Below are positions 10,596 to 19,908 of a stretch of 64,000 bases of DNA, one piece after another. Source of the stretch: Pelagihabitans pacificus (lineage in GTDB: Bacteria; Bacteroidota; Bacteroidia; Flavobacteriales; Flavobacteriaceae); the NCBI RefSeq assembly GCF_009371985.2, contig NZ_VIKU02000001.1:62001-126000 (forward strand), given 5' to 3'. The notes below the pieces were generated by a model. It had not been told where the DNA came from. It did not search any database and saw only the letters and a list, made by a program, of their open reading frames with translations. A program made the position numbers and the translations under genes. The first letter of the stretch is position 1; the number at the start of each line of letters is the position of its first letter.

Positions 10596-11735
10596 ATGAG
10601 AAAGAGTTACTTGTCCTTATTTTTCAGTCTCCTGTTTGCTGCGGGAGCCTGTGACCAAAGCGGAAGCCGTGTGAATCCCATAGAGGAGGCATTGGCCTCT
10701 GAAAATCCGAATATTAAAAGGGTAATGGACAGTATAGACCGGTTTGAGGTGCAGATCCGCTACACCCAAATCGACCGGCGCAACGATAGCATTTTATTTA
10801 CGGATTATGATTTTCAGGTAAACGAACGGAATTATTTTTACCCCGCCAGCACGGTAAAATTTCCAACTGCCGTGCTGGCCCTGGAGCATCTTAATCAAAC
10901 GGATACCTTGGATAGAAACACCCGTTTTTATGTGGAAGGGGATTCGGTGGAGACTACTTTTGCAACCGCCGTTTCTCAAATATTCGCGGTCAGTGATAAC
11001 GAAGCCAACAATCGATTATTGGAATTTTTAGGGCAGGATGCCATCAATGAAACATTATTGAAAAAAGGTATTTTCCCTGTCCGAATCTCACATCGGTTGG
11101 GGTACCATACCGATGACGTCACCACAAAACCTTTAATCGTCTATTTGAACGACAGTACCACTGCAACGACCAAACCAACGATCAACTCGGTGCCCGAACC
11201 ACTGCAATTGAACAAAATTCAAAAGGGAATAGGGTATTATACAGAGGATGAACTGGTAGAGGAGCCTTTTGATTTTAGCCTAAAGAATTACTATCCCATA
11301 AACGCGCAACACGCACTTATGAAAAGGGTCATTTTTCCAGGACAATTTGACGAGAAGGAACGCTTTGACCTGAGTCAACAGCAGTGGGAATTTTTGTTAT
11401 CCGCAATGCATACGCTACCGAGAGAGGTCGGTTATGATCCCGAAGAGTATTACGATGGCTATTGTAAATTCTTTATCTACGGCGATACGAAGGATACTAT
11501 CCCCAACTACATCAAAATCTATAACAAGGTAGGGTTCGCCTATGGTACCTTGACCGATTGTGCCTATATCACCGACGCTGAAAACGATGTGGAGTTTCTT
11601 TTAACGGCTACTATTTTGGTAAACAAAGATGGCGTTTTTAACGATGACAAATACGAATACGAAGAAGTCGGAATTCCGTTTCTGGCGGAATTGGGCAGAG
11701 AAATCTATAGCTATGAACTTAACCGTAAAAAATAA
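10596..11735 (+). CDS. Serine hydrolase of the class A beta-lactamase fold, lipoprotein
   Basis: A 379-residue predicted lipoprotein (lipobox FAAGAC, Cys19). It has the active-site triad of the penicillin-recognising family: STVK (Ser85, Lys88), SDN in FAVSDNEANN, and a KVG motif in NKVGFAYGTLTD replacing the usual KTG. The enlarged C-terminal half is unlike clinical beta-lactamases, so a cell-wall or peptide hydrolase role is as likely as antibiotic hydrolysis. It is 5 bp upstream of a START-like gene, which suggests a plus-strand operon that also includes the TTG-start small gene. Confidence 0.8.
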   Translation: MRKSYLSLFFSLLFAAGACDQSGSRVNPIEEALASENPNIKRVMDSIDRFEVQIRYTQIDRRNDSILFTDYDFQVNERNYFYPASTVKFPTAVLALEHLNQTDTLDRNTRFYVEGDSVETTFATAVSQIFAVSDNEANNRLLEFLGQDAINETLLKKGIFPVRISHRLGYHTDDVTTKPLIVYLNDSTTATTKPTINSVPEPLQLNKIQKGIGYYTEDELVEEPFDFSLKNYYPINAQHALMKRVIFPGQFDEKERFDLSQQQWEFLLSAMHTLPREVGYDPEEYYDGYCKFFIYGDTKDTIPNYIKIYNKVGFAYGTLTDCAYITDAENDVEFLLTATILVNKDGVFNDDKYEYEEVGIPFLAELGREIYSYELNRKK

Positions 11736-11740
11736 ACGGC

Positions 11741-12256
11741 ATGCACAAGTTAAGTTTTGATTCATTCACCAAAAAAATATATATCAAGGCATCGATGAAA
11801 AAATTATATTGGTGTTGGGGAACTTCCGAAGGTATTACTTCCTGGTTTTTGAGTGATGCACGATATAGCACCGGGAAAGGTATAATACGAACCCCCAGGG
11901 AGTATATCCAAAAAGGTGACCTGTATACTTGGAGATGGCATAATTGGGACGATGAGGAAAAAGGGAAGGTATTACAGGCCAATGGTATCGATTTTATCGA
12001 ATTCTCGTTCGCCGAAGTGACCAAGGTTTCGGTAACCCTGGAGGACAAAGGCAGTTCAGTACTTTTAACCCTAAGGCAGTACGAAATACCTACAGACGAG
12101 GAAAGTAAGCTCAATATACATTATGGATGCAGTAATGGCTGGACCTTCTGGCTGGCCAATTTAAAGGCTTATCTGGAGTACGGGGTTCTATTGAACGAAA
12201 CCGAAATAGATCTTCGGAACGTTCCCCTGGCCGGTTTTGAGTTCGTGAATATGTAG
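11741..12256 (+). CDS. START-like domain protein
   Basis: A 171-residue cytoplasmic protein resembling the START-like/AHSA1 proteins that are common in Bacteroidota. The pattern is an initial strand (FTKKIYIKAS), helix and loop with WCWGTSEGITSWFLSDARY, then strands including YTWRWHNWDD, and a C-terminal helix GCSNGWTFWLANLKAYLEYG, all features of a helix-grip fold with a hydrophobic pocket. Ligand unknown. It begins 5 bp after the beta-lactamase-like gene and is followed 39 bp later by rluF. Confidence 0.75.
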   Translation: MHKLSFDSFTKKIYIKASMKKLYWCWGTSEGITSWFLSDARYSTGKGIIRTPREYIQKGDLYTWRWHNWDDEEKGKVLQANGIDFIEFSFAEVTKVSVTLEDKGSSVLLTLRQYEIPTDEESKLNIHYGCSNGWTFWLANLKAYLEYGVLLNETEIDLRNVPLAGFEFVNM

Positions 12257-12295
12257 GCATCCGGGCGATACATCGAAAAAAAAATTGCAATCAAA

Positions 12296-13015
12296 GTGGT
12301 ACGCATAAACAAATACCTCAGCGAAGTCGGGTACTGCTCCCGAAGAGCGGCCGACAAGCTCATTGAACAAGGAAGGGTGACCATAAACGGTGAAGTTCCC
12401 GAAATGGGAACCAAAATCAAGCCGGGCGATCAAGTACATGTCGATGGCAAATTGATTTCCGAACCTGAAGGCCAACGGGTGTACATTGCCTTTAATAAGC
12501 CCATTGGTATCGTTTGCACCACTGACACTGGAGTCGAAAAAAATAACATAATCGATTACATCAACTATCCAAAACGGATTTTCCCGATAGGACGATTGGA
12601 CAAGCCTAGTGAAGGACTCATCTTTTTAACCAACGATGGCGATATTGTCAATAAGATCCTTCGTGCCCGAAATCGTCATGAAAAGGAATACCTCGTGACC
12701 GTTGACAAACCGATCACTCAAAACTTCTTGGACCGAATGCGCAAAGGAGTTCCGATTTTAGATACCATCACCAGGGAGTGCGAGGTGGAACAACTGGACA
12801 CCTGTCGGTTTAAAATTATTCTCACCCAAGGATTGAACCGACAGATTCGTCGTATGTGCGAGTACCTAGGATATCAGGTAACCAAACTCAAACGTACTCG
12901 GATCATGAACGTAAAACTGGACATTCCGGTAGGGAAATGGCGTAATCTAACGAAAGCGGAGTTGAGGGAAATCAATAGACTGGTTGCTTCTTCCTCCAAA
13001 ACCCAGGATGGGTGA
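12296..13015 (+). CDS. rluF: 23S rRNA pseudouridine synthase, RluF type
   Basis: A 239-residue pseudouridine synthase starting at GTG. Residues 1-60 form an S4 RNA-binding domain ([20 protein letters not shown]), followed by the catalytic domain with [17 protein letters not shown], whose Asp is the nucleophile. The sequence [14 protein letters not shown] and the ending [15 protein letters not shown] are close to RluF, which modifies U2604 of 23S rRNA in E. coli. RluB is the closest alternative. The GTG start leaves no room for an alternative Met before the S4 domain. Confidence 0.88.
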   Translation: MVRINKYLSEVGYCSRRAADKLIEQGRVTINGEVPEMGTKIKPGDQVHVDGKLISEPEGQRVYIAFNKPIGIVCTTDTGVEKNNIIDYINYPKRIFPIGRLDKPSEGLIFLTNDGDIVNKILRARNRHEKEYLVTVDKPITQNFLDRMRKGVPILDTITRECEVEQLDTCRFKIILTQGLNRQIRRMCEYLGYQVTKLKRTRIMNVKLDIPVGKWRNLTKAELREINRLVASSSKTQDG

Positions 13016-13289
13016 AAGGTCGATCTATTTGCCAGCCTTTTTCTTGTAGAATGTGTCGTTTTTACAGCTAAACTATTCTGATTGCATAAATAATCCTTGG
13101 GACCAAATCAGCAATCCTGGTATTAAAATCTGAAAAAACCACTCCGTTGTTTACAAGTAAAAATTTAAATTGGGTAGGGCTGTAATATCATGTATCTTTT
13201 CATTGAAAATCATGTTGTCTTATAAACAAGACAGTCTTGATTGTCTTCGGCACCATTTTTGATTTTGGCCCACAGTCAACATGACCAGC

Positions 13290-13500
13290 GAAAAAGGTAC
13301 AAAAAAAGGGTTCCGAACATCATCCACAATTTTGCCGATGATTCAGGCTACGGGGATGTTGGATGCTTTGCGGCTACCGATATTGCTACTCCGAACATCG
13401 ACCGAATGGTAACCGGCAGAACAGGGAAAAGCCCTTGAAATGCTTGCCGAAATGCAATCGGAAAACGAAAAAATGGAACCCCTACCCCCTTCCCTCATAG
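13290..13500 (+). pseudogene. Remnant of a family S1 sulfatase gene
   Basis: In the frame running to the TGA at 13438, residues [20 protein letters not shown] and then [11 protein letters not shown] match the N-terminus of type I sulfatases (normally PNIIxIxADDxGYGD, followed by TPNIDRL). The match ends abruptly, and a different frame from about 13420 continues with a helical, charged segment [18 protein letters not shown] that looks like a sulfatase C-terminus. The catalytic CxPxR centre and roughly 400 residues are absent. The gene therefore has suffered an internal deletion and frameshift and is not functional. Marine flavobacteria carry many such sulfatases for algal polysaccharides. Confidence 0.7.
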
Positions 13501-13656
13501 TACGGGGACCGGCTAACAAGAGTCATTCGAATATGTATGCAATAAAAATAAATTGGCTGCGCCCCATTTAAAATCAGCTACCCTTAAGCCCAAAACCCTA
13601 CAAAAAGAGACAATCTACCAGGCGGCATGTACTATATTTGGTACAAACACCTGTTG

Positions 13657-14763
13657 ATGGATTTCATCATCCTACTGTTCCTTTGTTTTGCATTTCTTGG
13701 ACTCGTCCTTTCCCTCTTGTTCTTACTTAAAAAGAAAGGAGATCGTTTCGCCAATGCAATTCTTGCCATCTATACCTTTCTTTTTGCCACGGAACTCTTG
13801 AACAATTCGCTGCGTTGGTCCGGGAGGATAAAGGAAGAACTTTTTATACACTTCAATCTCGCCCATTTCCCATTATGGACTCTATACGGCCCGTTAGTCT
13901 TCATTTACGTAAGAAGGGTGGTCACGGAAAAAGGGTTGCGCTGGAAAGACCTATGGTTTTTAATACCCACGCTAATCATCGTTGCCACCCTTTCACCATT
14001 TTACCTTATGGGCACTGCCGAAAAGGCAAGGGTCGTTCAGGAAGGTACCGTCTTTAATTATGTTTCTTGGCCTAGCTACGGCATTTGGCTGGTCATCGCC
14101 CTACTATTTTTTTATGCCTTTTTCACCTATTTCAGTTTTTGGCGTAGCAAAAAGGTCGGGTTTCGGGAAAATAAGTGGATGAAATGGTTCGTGGGCTCCT
14201 ACTTCGGATTTTCCTTTATGTTCGCACTCTACATTTTCCTTACTAGGTTCAATCTTATGGATCCCAAGTTTGACTATTTTGTCGATATCATAATCGTTTT
14301 TTTTATTGGCATGCTCGCCTTTTTTGGTTTTGTACAGCCAGAGGTGTTCGAGGGAAAGTCGATCCAGAAAATATTGCCCTTTATAAAGTATCAAAAAACA
14401 GGATTGTCTGAGGCCTTATCACTTGAAATGAAGAAAAAATTAATAAGGATAATGGAAGTCGAACAGCCTTATCTCAACAATGAACTTCGGCTAGACGACC
14501 TGTCAAGGCTAATGAACTTGTCGAGAAATCATACGTCGCAAATCATCAATGAACATTTCAATCTGTCATTTTTCGACTTTGTTAACAAGTATAGGGTAAA
14601 GGAGGCTAAGAACTTGTTGATGAACAATGAAGAAAACGGATTGACCATGACACAAATCGCTTACGATGTGGGCTTTAACAACAGGGCGTCTTTTTACAAA
14701 GCCTTTAAAAAATTTACCGAAGTCAACCCCACTACCTACAGACAACAAGCAAACGCTTCATAA
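13657..14763 (+). CDS. AraC-family regulator with an N-terminal seven-helix membrane domain
   Basis: A 368-residue protein. The first 240 residues contain about seven hydrophobic segments, starting MDFIILLFLCFAFLGLVLSL; the remaining part is cytosolic and ends in an AraC-type double helix-turn-helix with MTQIAYDVGFNNRASFYKAFKKF. This architecture is common in Bacteroidota, where the membrane part is thought to sense an external or lipid signal and the AraC domain binds DNA. I chose the second ATG (13657) because the first, at 13627, adds ten poorly compatible residues. No obvious target operon is adjacent. Confidence 0.85.
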   Translation: MDFIILLFLCFAFLGLVLSLLFLLKKKGDRFANAILAIYTFLFATELLNNSLRWSGRIKEELFIHFNLAHFPLWTLYGPLVFIYVRRVVTEKGLRWKDLWFLIPTLIIVATLSPFYLMGTAEKARVVQEGTVFNYVSWPSYGIWLVIALLFFYAFFTYFSFWRSKKVGFRENKWMKWFVGSYFGFSFMFALYIFLTRFNLMDPKFDYFVDIIIVFFIGMLAFFGFVQPEVFEGKSIQKILPFIKYQKTGLSEALSLEMKKKLIRIMEVEQPYLNNELRLDDLSRLMNLSRNHTSQIINEHFNLSFFDFVNKYRVKEAKNLLMNNEENGLTMTQIAYDVGFNNRASFYKAFKKFTEVNPTTYRQQANAS

Positions 14764-14930
14764 GGCTATTTTCCGGGAATTTTGTAAACGTTTACAGGAA
14801 GAGACAACCACCGGGGAAACCTTTGCTACTTTAAAGCAGCTTTGAATTCTAGAATACGATTGATGACTATCGGTAAGATGGGTGTACCGTACCTCCCATC
14901 ACCAAGTATAAAAACTAAAGAATAGAAAAT

Positions 14931-15578
14931 ATGAGATCACCCTTCCATCTATTACTATTGACATTTGCTTTGCTATTGGCGCCACAATGCGATAAGACCG
15001 ACGATGAGGATACCCAAAGACCGGATGCCCAGACTATTGTCGACCTTTATGGGTCGGGTAGCTGTGGAGAGGAGGAATATACCCCGTCAGAACTATCGGA
15101 GTATGTACTGCCCTATCCTGTGGGTACGGGCTATGTCGTGAACCTAGCCCATTGCGGTGGTTCCTATCATAGCGCAGGACAGCCGGATCAATATGCCATC
15201 GATTTTGACATGGGTATAGGTACCACCATCACCGCGGCGAGGGAGGGACAGGTCATTTTTGTGGAAGAGTCGGGACAAGATGGTGGTTTTCCCAATAATC
15301 TGGTGGTGGTTTCACATTCCGACGGTACTTACGGACAATATATGCATTTAACCCAGAATGGGGCATTGGTAGAAATCGGGGATCGGGTCGAAAAGGGTGA
15401 TCCCATTGGTTTGAGCGGAAACACAGGCCTGGCTGGCTATCCGCACCTACACTTCGTTGTAACGAAAAGGGGTAGTTTTCGATATCCGTACGAATCAACT
15501 CCCGCAACCTTCAGTAATACTCTGGCACACCAGGGAAGTCTGACGCCTGGAATACAATATCCGGCATTGGAATACTAG
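14931..15578 (+). CDS. M23 family metallopeptidase, secreted
   Basis: A 215-residue secreted protein with an N-terminal signal sequence; Cys20 might be lipidated, but the preceding LAPQ is not a strict lipobox. The LytM/M23 endopeptidase zinc site is visible: HSAGQPDQYAIDFDM (His and Asp ligands) and the catalytic HLHF. M23 enzymes cut peptide crosslinks in peptidoglycan. The region between residues 25 and 65 has extra cysteines (GSCGEEEY, AHCGG) that may form a disulfide. The gene stands alone, 167 bp after the AraC regulator. Confidence 0.85.
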   Translation: MRSPFHLLLLTFALLLAPQCDKTDDEDTQRPDAQTIVDLYGSGSCGEEEYTPSELSEYVLPYPVGTGYVVNLAHCGGSYHSAGQPDQYAIDFDMGIGTTITAAREGQVIFVEESGQDGGFPNNLVVVSHSDGTYGQYMHLTQNGALVEIGDRVEKGDPIGLSGNTGLAGYPHLHFVVTKRGSFRYPYESTPATFSNTLAHQGSLTPGIQYPALEY

Positions 15579-15699
15579 GACTTGGCACATTTCCCCAACG
15601 ACAATCAATGCATGATTTTCAACACCGTCTTAGGGGGAGTTATAAGCAAATATTAACATAAAAACCGGGTAAAAATCCGTAACTTAGAGAAGCATTTGT

Positions 15700-17046
15700 A
15701 TGAAACGAAAGCAATTGATTATGAAACATTCTAACTTATTTTCAACCAAATCCTTTGTCATGGCAATACTAGTATTGTCACTGATAGGGGTCAGCTACAC
15801 GGCCAATGCTGCAGTCTACTTTCAAGATGAACAGCAAGAAGCATCCTTTAATCAGTACAAAGGGGAAGTACTGGACCGGGATACCAAAAAGCCCCTTGTG
15901 TTCGCTACGCTCTCTTTAGAGAACACCAATATCAGCACCATTAGTAATACTGAAGGGGAATTCGCATTAAAGGTGCCCAAAGACGTCACCGACGGTAATG
16001 TGGTAGTTTCGTTTTTAGGATATAAGACCGTGCGCCTTCCTTTGGCACAACTAACGGACGGCAATAATAAAATTTTTATGGAGGTGTCTATATTGGAGTT
16101 ATCCGAAGTGAACCTCAGCGTACCCAAAGATGCAAAAAGCCTTGTGAGGGAAACCCTCAGAAAAAAGGGCGAGAATTATTTTGATGACCCTACCTTGATG
16201 ACTGCTTTTTACCGGGAAACGATAAAAAAAAGAAGAAAAAATGTGTCGCTTTCAGAGGCGGTGGTGAACATCTACAAAAGTCCCTATAATACGGATAGGC
16301 GCGACGCCGTGCAGTTATACAAAGCACGAAAAAGTACCGATTACTCCAAATTGGACACAGTGGCCTTAAAACTTCAGGGGGGGCCTTTCAATGCACTTTT
16401 TGTCGATATCATGAAGTATCCAGAGTATATTTTTACCGATGAATCTATAGAGAATTACGACTTTGATTTCGTACAGTCGACCCGGGTGAACGACCGATTA
16501 CTGTACATAATCGAATTCAAGCAAAAGGATTGGATCAGGGAACCGCTGTATCAAGGCAAGCTGTACATCGATGCTGAAAATAAGATTCTTACCAGCGCCA
16601 TTTATACCCTTAATATTACCGACAAGGACCAAGCTGCCCGACTATTCGTTCGCAAAAAGCCTGCCCAGGCATCGGTATGGCCGACGGAGGTCGCCTATCG
16701 AGTCGATTACCGCGAAAAAGATGGCAAATGGTACTACGGCTACAGTAACGTTTTATTGGAGTTCAAAATCAATTGGGATAAGAGACTGTTCAATTCCGTT
16801 TACAGCATGACATGCGAAATGGCAGTTACCGACTGGGAGAAAAATATTGAAGGTACCACGCCCAAATTCAGAGATCGCATGAAAACGTCGATTATACTCA
16901 ACGACGAAGCCATTGGTTTTGCAGACCCCGATTTTTGGGGAGAATACAACATCATTGAACCCGAAAAATCGATTGAGTCTGCCATCAAAAAAATACAACG
17001 TCAGCTACGAAGATCTAAAAATCAGGGAGGAACCTCCGCCCCTTAA
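15700..17046 (+). CDS. Secreted protein with a carboxypeptidase regulatory-like domain
   Basis: A 448-residue exported protein (signal peptide ending TANAA). Residues about 50-130 form a carboxypeptidase regulatory-like beta-sandwich (KGEVLDRDTKKPLVFATLSL ... TEGEFALKVP), the plug-preceding fold often found in SusC-type proteins, here without a beta-barrel. The rest is a Bacteroidota-specific region of unknown function with FYRETIKKRRK and many beta strands. AGAGAAG lies 8 nt before the ATG at 15700; an in-frame ATG at 15721 is an alternative. A perfect terminator follows. Confidence 0.75.
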   Translation: MKRKQLIMKHSNLFSTKSFVMAILVLSLIGVSYTANAAVYFQDEQQEASFNQYKGEVLDRDTKKPLVFATLSLENTNISTISNTEGEFALKVPKDVTDGNVVVSFLGYKTVRLPLAQLTDGNNKIFMEVSILELSEVNLSVPKDAKSLVRETLRKKGENYFDDPTLMTAFYRETIKKRRKNVSLSEAVVNIYKSPYNTDRRDAVQLYKARKSTDYSKLDTVALKLQGGPFNALFVDIMKYPEYIFTDESIENYDFDFVQSTRVNDRLLYIIEFKQKDWIREPLYQGKLYIDAENKILTSAIYTLNITDKDQAARLFVRKKPAQASVWPTEVAYRVDYREKDGKWYYGYSNVLLEFKINWDKRLFNSVYSMTCEMAVTDWEKNIEGTTPKFRDRMKTSIILNDEAIGFADPDFWGEYNIIEPEKSIESAIKKIQRQLRRSKNQGGTSAP

Positions 17047-17070
17047 AAAACCTCTTGATCATAACCTTTA

Positions 17071-17104
17071 AAAATACCGTCGAAGAATTCTTCGACGGTA
17101 TTTT
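17071..17104. terminator. Perfect palindromic terminator, likely bidirectional
   Basis: A 34-nt perfect palindrome (AAAATACCGTCGAAGAA and its reverse complement) with an A-tract on one side and a T-tract on the other, 24 bp after the stop of the preceding gene. It can end transcription on the plus strand. Confidence 0.85.
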
Positions 17105-17509
17105 ATTTGATGGAGCCATAGGTTTTGTGGCGCCAAAGGCGTTTGGAACGATTGAGTTTGAGGCTAATCCTTGTCTGTTCGGAATACTATAAATAAAACG
17201 ACGTTACCATGCTTCAACAAGGCCAAAACCTGATCAAAGCAGGTTTTTGGTAGGTCCTCCTTAGTCGATAGGGGTTGTTTTCCGGGATTTTCCTGTCGCA
17301 CCAAGTGCACCTATCGGCATTTGTATCGACCTCTTATTAGCATTATTGAAAACATCGAGGAACTCGTTCTAAAGGCAGATAATTTGGACAATGCCTTCTT
17401 TGAAAACCATGGACATGATCTATCAATATATCAATGAAAACTATAGAAGTGTAAAAAGCCGCCTTGAACAGGGGCTTTTCCTTGAATGCATTGTCTTCCC
17501 GTGCAAATA
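17105..17509. other. Gene-poor stretch with a possible decayed small gene
   Basis: No intact gene of convincing length. From about 17294 to 17435 one plus frame reads as protein-like sequence (YRHLYRPLISIIENIEEL, then KADNLDNAFFENH), and a frame shifted by one from 17409 continues with MDMIYQYINENYRSVKSRL. The two together resemble the C-terminal part of one gene broken by a frameshift. I do not recognise the protein. The last 60 bases contain the probable recQ terminator. Confidence 0.3.
17453..17480 (-). terminator. Probable terminator for recQ
   Basis: On the minus strand, AAAAGCC and GGCTTTTT are separated by 12 nt and followed by A/T-rich DNA, about 30 bp after the recQ stop. The hairpin overlaps the possible decayed coding segment, so confidence is moderate. 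Confidence 0.5.
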
Positions 17510-19720
17510 TTAGTTGGCCACTTCACTGATGAACTTCAAGCGGTACAAACGCAGTTCCTCGTCGTCATAATCGCCGTCAAATTCGGTAATGGCGGTTTCG
17601 ATATCATCGGTCTCCGCCTCCAAGAAGTATTCATGTATCTCTTCTTGTTGATCTTCATCGAACAGTTCGTCGATCCAGTACCCTAGATTTAGTCTGGTGC
17701 CACTGAACACTATCTGTTCCATTTCCTTGATAAGTTCACCGATTTCGATTCCTTTGGACGCGGCAATATCATCGAGCGGCAGCTTGCGGTCGACATTCTG
17801 GATGATATACAGTTTTAAGCCGGAGTTGGCCCCTGTGCTCTTCACGACCAAATCGTCGGGTCGTACAATGTCATTCTCCTCGACATAGGAAGCTATAAAA
17901 TCAACAAACGGCTTACCGTATTTTTTTGCCTTTCCTTCCCCTACCCCATAAATATTCTGTAGTTCTGAAAGTGTCACGGGATATTTTAACGCCATATCCT
18001 GCAAAGAAGGGTCTTGAAAGACGACAAAAGGGGGTACGCCCAATTTATCCGCCTGTGACTTTCTAAGGTCTTTAAGCTGTTTTAGTAGCCGCTCATCGCT
18101 CACCCCGCCGCTTTTGGCAGCATTGACGATGGCATCGTTTTGGGCACTGTAGACATGGTCTTTGGTCATCATGAAAGATTGGGGTGCCTTTAGGAATTCC
18201 CGACCTTTCTCGGTAACGTGCAATACACCATATTGTTCGATTTCCTTGCTTAGAATACCCGCAACCAAGACTTGGCGTATAAGGGCCATCCAATAACTTT
18301 TGTCCTTATCGGCTCCTATTCCGAATACTTCTTTTTCATTGGTCTTATGTGAGGACATCATGGCGTTGACCTTCCCGACCAAGGTATTGACCACTTCCTT
18401 CGATTTAAATTTTTCCTTGGTCTCCTGTACTACTTGAATCAGCTTTACCACATTATCCTTGGCTTCCTCTTTTTCTTTTGGATTACGAACATTATCGTCC
18501 ATATCGGCTCCCGCACCATTTATCTCATCGAACGCTTCCCCAAAATAGTGAAGAATGAACTTTCGCCGTGACAGGGAGGTCTCTGCGTAAGCAACCACTT
18601 CCTGCAATAATGCGTTCCCTATTTCCTGTTCCGCCACAGGCTTGCCCGACATAAATTTTTCAAGTTTCTCGATGTCCTTGTACGAGTAGAACGCCAAACA
18701 GTGGCCTTCACCCCCATCCCTGCCTGCCCGGCCTGTTTCTTGATAATAACTTTCGATGCTTTTTGGGATGTCGTGGTGAATAACAAAGCGAACATCGGGT
18801 TTGTCGATTCCCATCCCAAAGGCAATCGTCGCCACTACCACATCGACATCCTGCATCAAGAACATATCTTGATATTTGGATCGGGTCTTGGCATCGAACC
18901 CTGCGTGATATGGAACGGCGCTTACACCGTTCACCTGAAGCACCTGTGCGAGTTCCTCGACCCGTTTGCGGCTCAGACAGTAGATAATGCCCGATTTGCC
19001 TTCGTTCTGTTTTACAAATCGGATGATGTCCGCGTCAACATTGGCCGTTTTAGGCCGCACCTCGTAATAAAGATTAGGCCGGTTAAACGACTCCTTGAAG
19101 ACGGTAGCACCCGTAATACCGAGATTTTTGATAATGTCTTCCTGTACCTTGGGCGTGGCCGTTGCCGTGAGCGCAATAATCGGAATATCTTCTCCCAGGC
19201 GGTCGACGATAGATCTCAAGTTGCGATACTCGGGCCTGAAATCATGCCCCCATTCCGAAATACAATGCGCCTCATCGACCGCCAAAAAAGAAATCGTAAC
19301 GGACTGCAAAAAATCAACATACTCTGTTTTGGTCAGTGATTCCGGGGCGACATATAGAAGTTTGGTAATGCCCGAGCTAATGTCCTTCTTTACTTTTTTA
19401 ACCTCGGACTTGGTAAGGGAGGAATTTAAGACATGGGCAACACCATCTTCGGAAGAGATTCCCCGAATGGCATCTACCTGGTTCTTCATTAAGGCGATCA
19501 AGGGCGATACCACGATGGCCGTACCTTCCTGCATCAGAGCCGGCAGTTGGTAGCACAGCGATTTTCCGCCCCCCGTGGGCATAATTACAAACGTATTTTT
19601 ACGGTCTAAGATGTTATGAACCACATCTTTTTGAAGGCCTTTGAAAGATGAGAACCCAAAATAATGTTTTAGGGGTGTGTGTAGATCGATATCTTTCAAA
19701 CCTGTAGCATCATTTTTCAT
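17510..19720 (-). CDS. recQ: ATP-dependent DNA helicase RecQ without zinc-binding cysteines
   Basis: A 736-residue RecQ helicase for recombination and fork repair. Walker A is MPTGGGKS at 47-54, the DEAH box is AVDEAHCISEWGHDFRP, and the helicase C domain ends QETGRAGRDG. The zinc subdomain that normally holds four Cys is degenerate: SRRKFILHYFGE at 384-395 replaces CRR, and NGAGADMDDN at 401-410 replaces CGNCDxC, so no zinc site is left. An HRDC domain follows at about 525-605 and then a Bacteroidota-type C-terminal extension. A run of Asp/Glu ends the protein. Transcribed alone, divergent from kdsD. Confidence 0.93.
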   Translation of the reverse strand: MKNDATGLKDIDLHTPLKHYFGFSSFKGLQKDVVHNILDRKNTFVIMPTGGGKSLCYQLPALMQEGTAIVVSPLIALMKNQVDAIRGISSEDGVAHVLNSSLTKSEVKKVKKDISSGITKLLYVAPESLTKTEYVDFLQSVTISFLAVDEAHCISEWGHDFRPEYRNLRSIVDRLGEDIPIIALTATATPKVQEDIIKNLGITGATVFKESFNRPNLYYEVRPKTANVDADIIRFVKQNEGKSGIIYCLSRKRVEELAQVLQVNGVSAVPYHAGFDAKTRSKYQDMFLMQDVDVVVATIAFGMGIDKPDVRFVIHHDIPKSIESYYQETGRAGRDGGEGHCLAFYSYKDIEKLEKFMSGKPVAEQEIGNALLQEVVAYAETSLSRRKFILHYFGEAFDEINGAGADMDDNVRNPKEKEEAKDNVVKLIQVVQETKEKFKSKEVVNTLVGKVNAMMSSHKTNEKEVFGIGADKDKSYWMALIRQVLVAGILSKEIEQYGVLHVTEKGREFLKAPQSFMMTKDHVYSAQNDAIVNAAKSGGVSDERLLKQLKDLRKSQADKLGVPPFVVFQDPSLQDMALKYPVTLSELQNIYGVGEGKAKKYGKPFVDFIASYVEENDIVRPDDLVVKSTGANSGLKLYIIQNVDRKLPLDDIAASKGIEIGELIKEMEQIVFSGTRLNLGYWIDELFDEDQQEEIHEYFLEAETDDIETAITEFDGDYDDEELRLYRLKFISEVAN

Positions 19721-19908
19721 TTGAAAACTAAGTCTGTCGTCTTTTTAATCATTTCCTTAAGGTAAGGATTTTTCATCTTTTTAGTGCAGAAATCGCGCCA
19801 AATCGATTTATAAGGAATAAAAACTGCGATATGTTGAGATTGTGTAATTTTGTATTTTTAAATATAAGACTTTCTTTTACATAAAAATCATATAATTTTA
19901 TTAATACT

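Noticed and set aside
18701-19339. A 212-residue open frame opposite recQ
   Set aside because: Lies entirely inside the helicase gene on the other strand and reads as a low-quality shadow.
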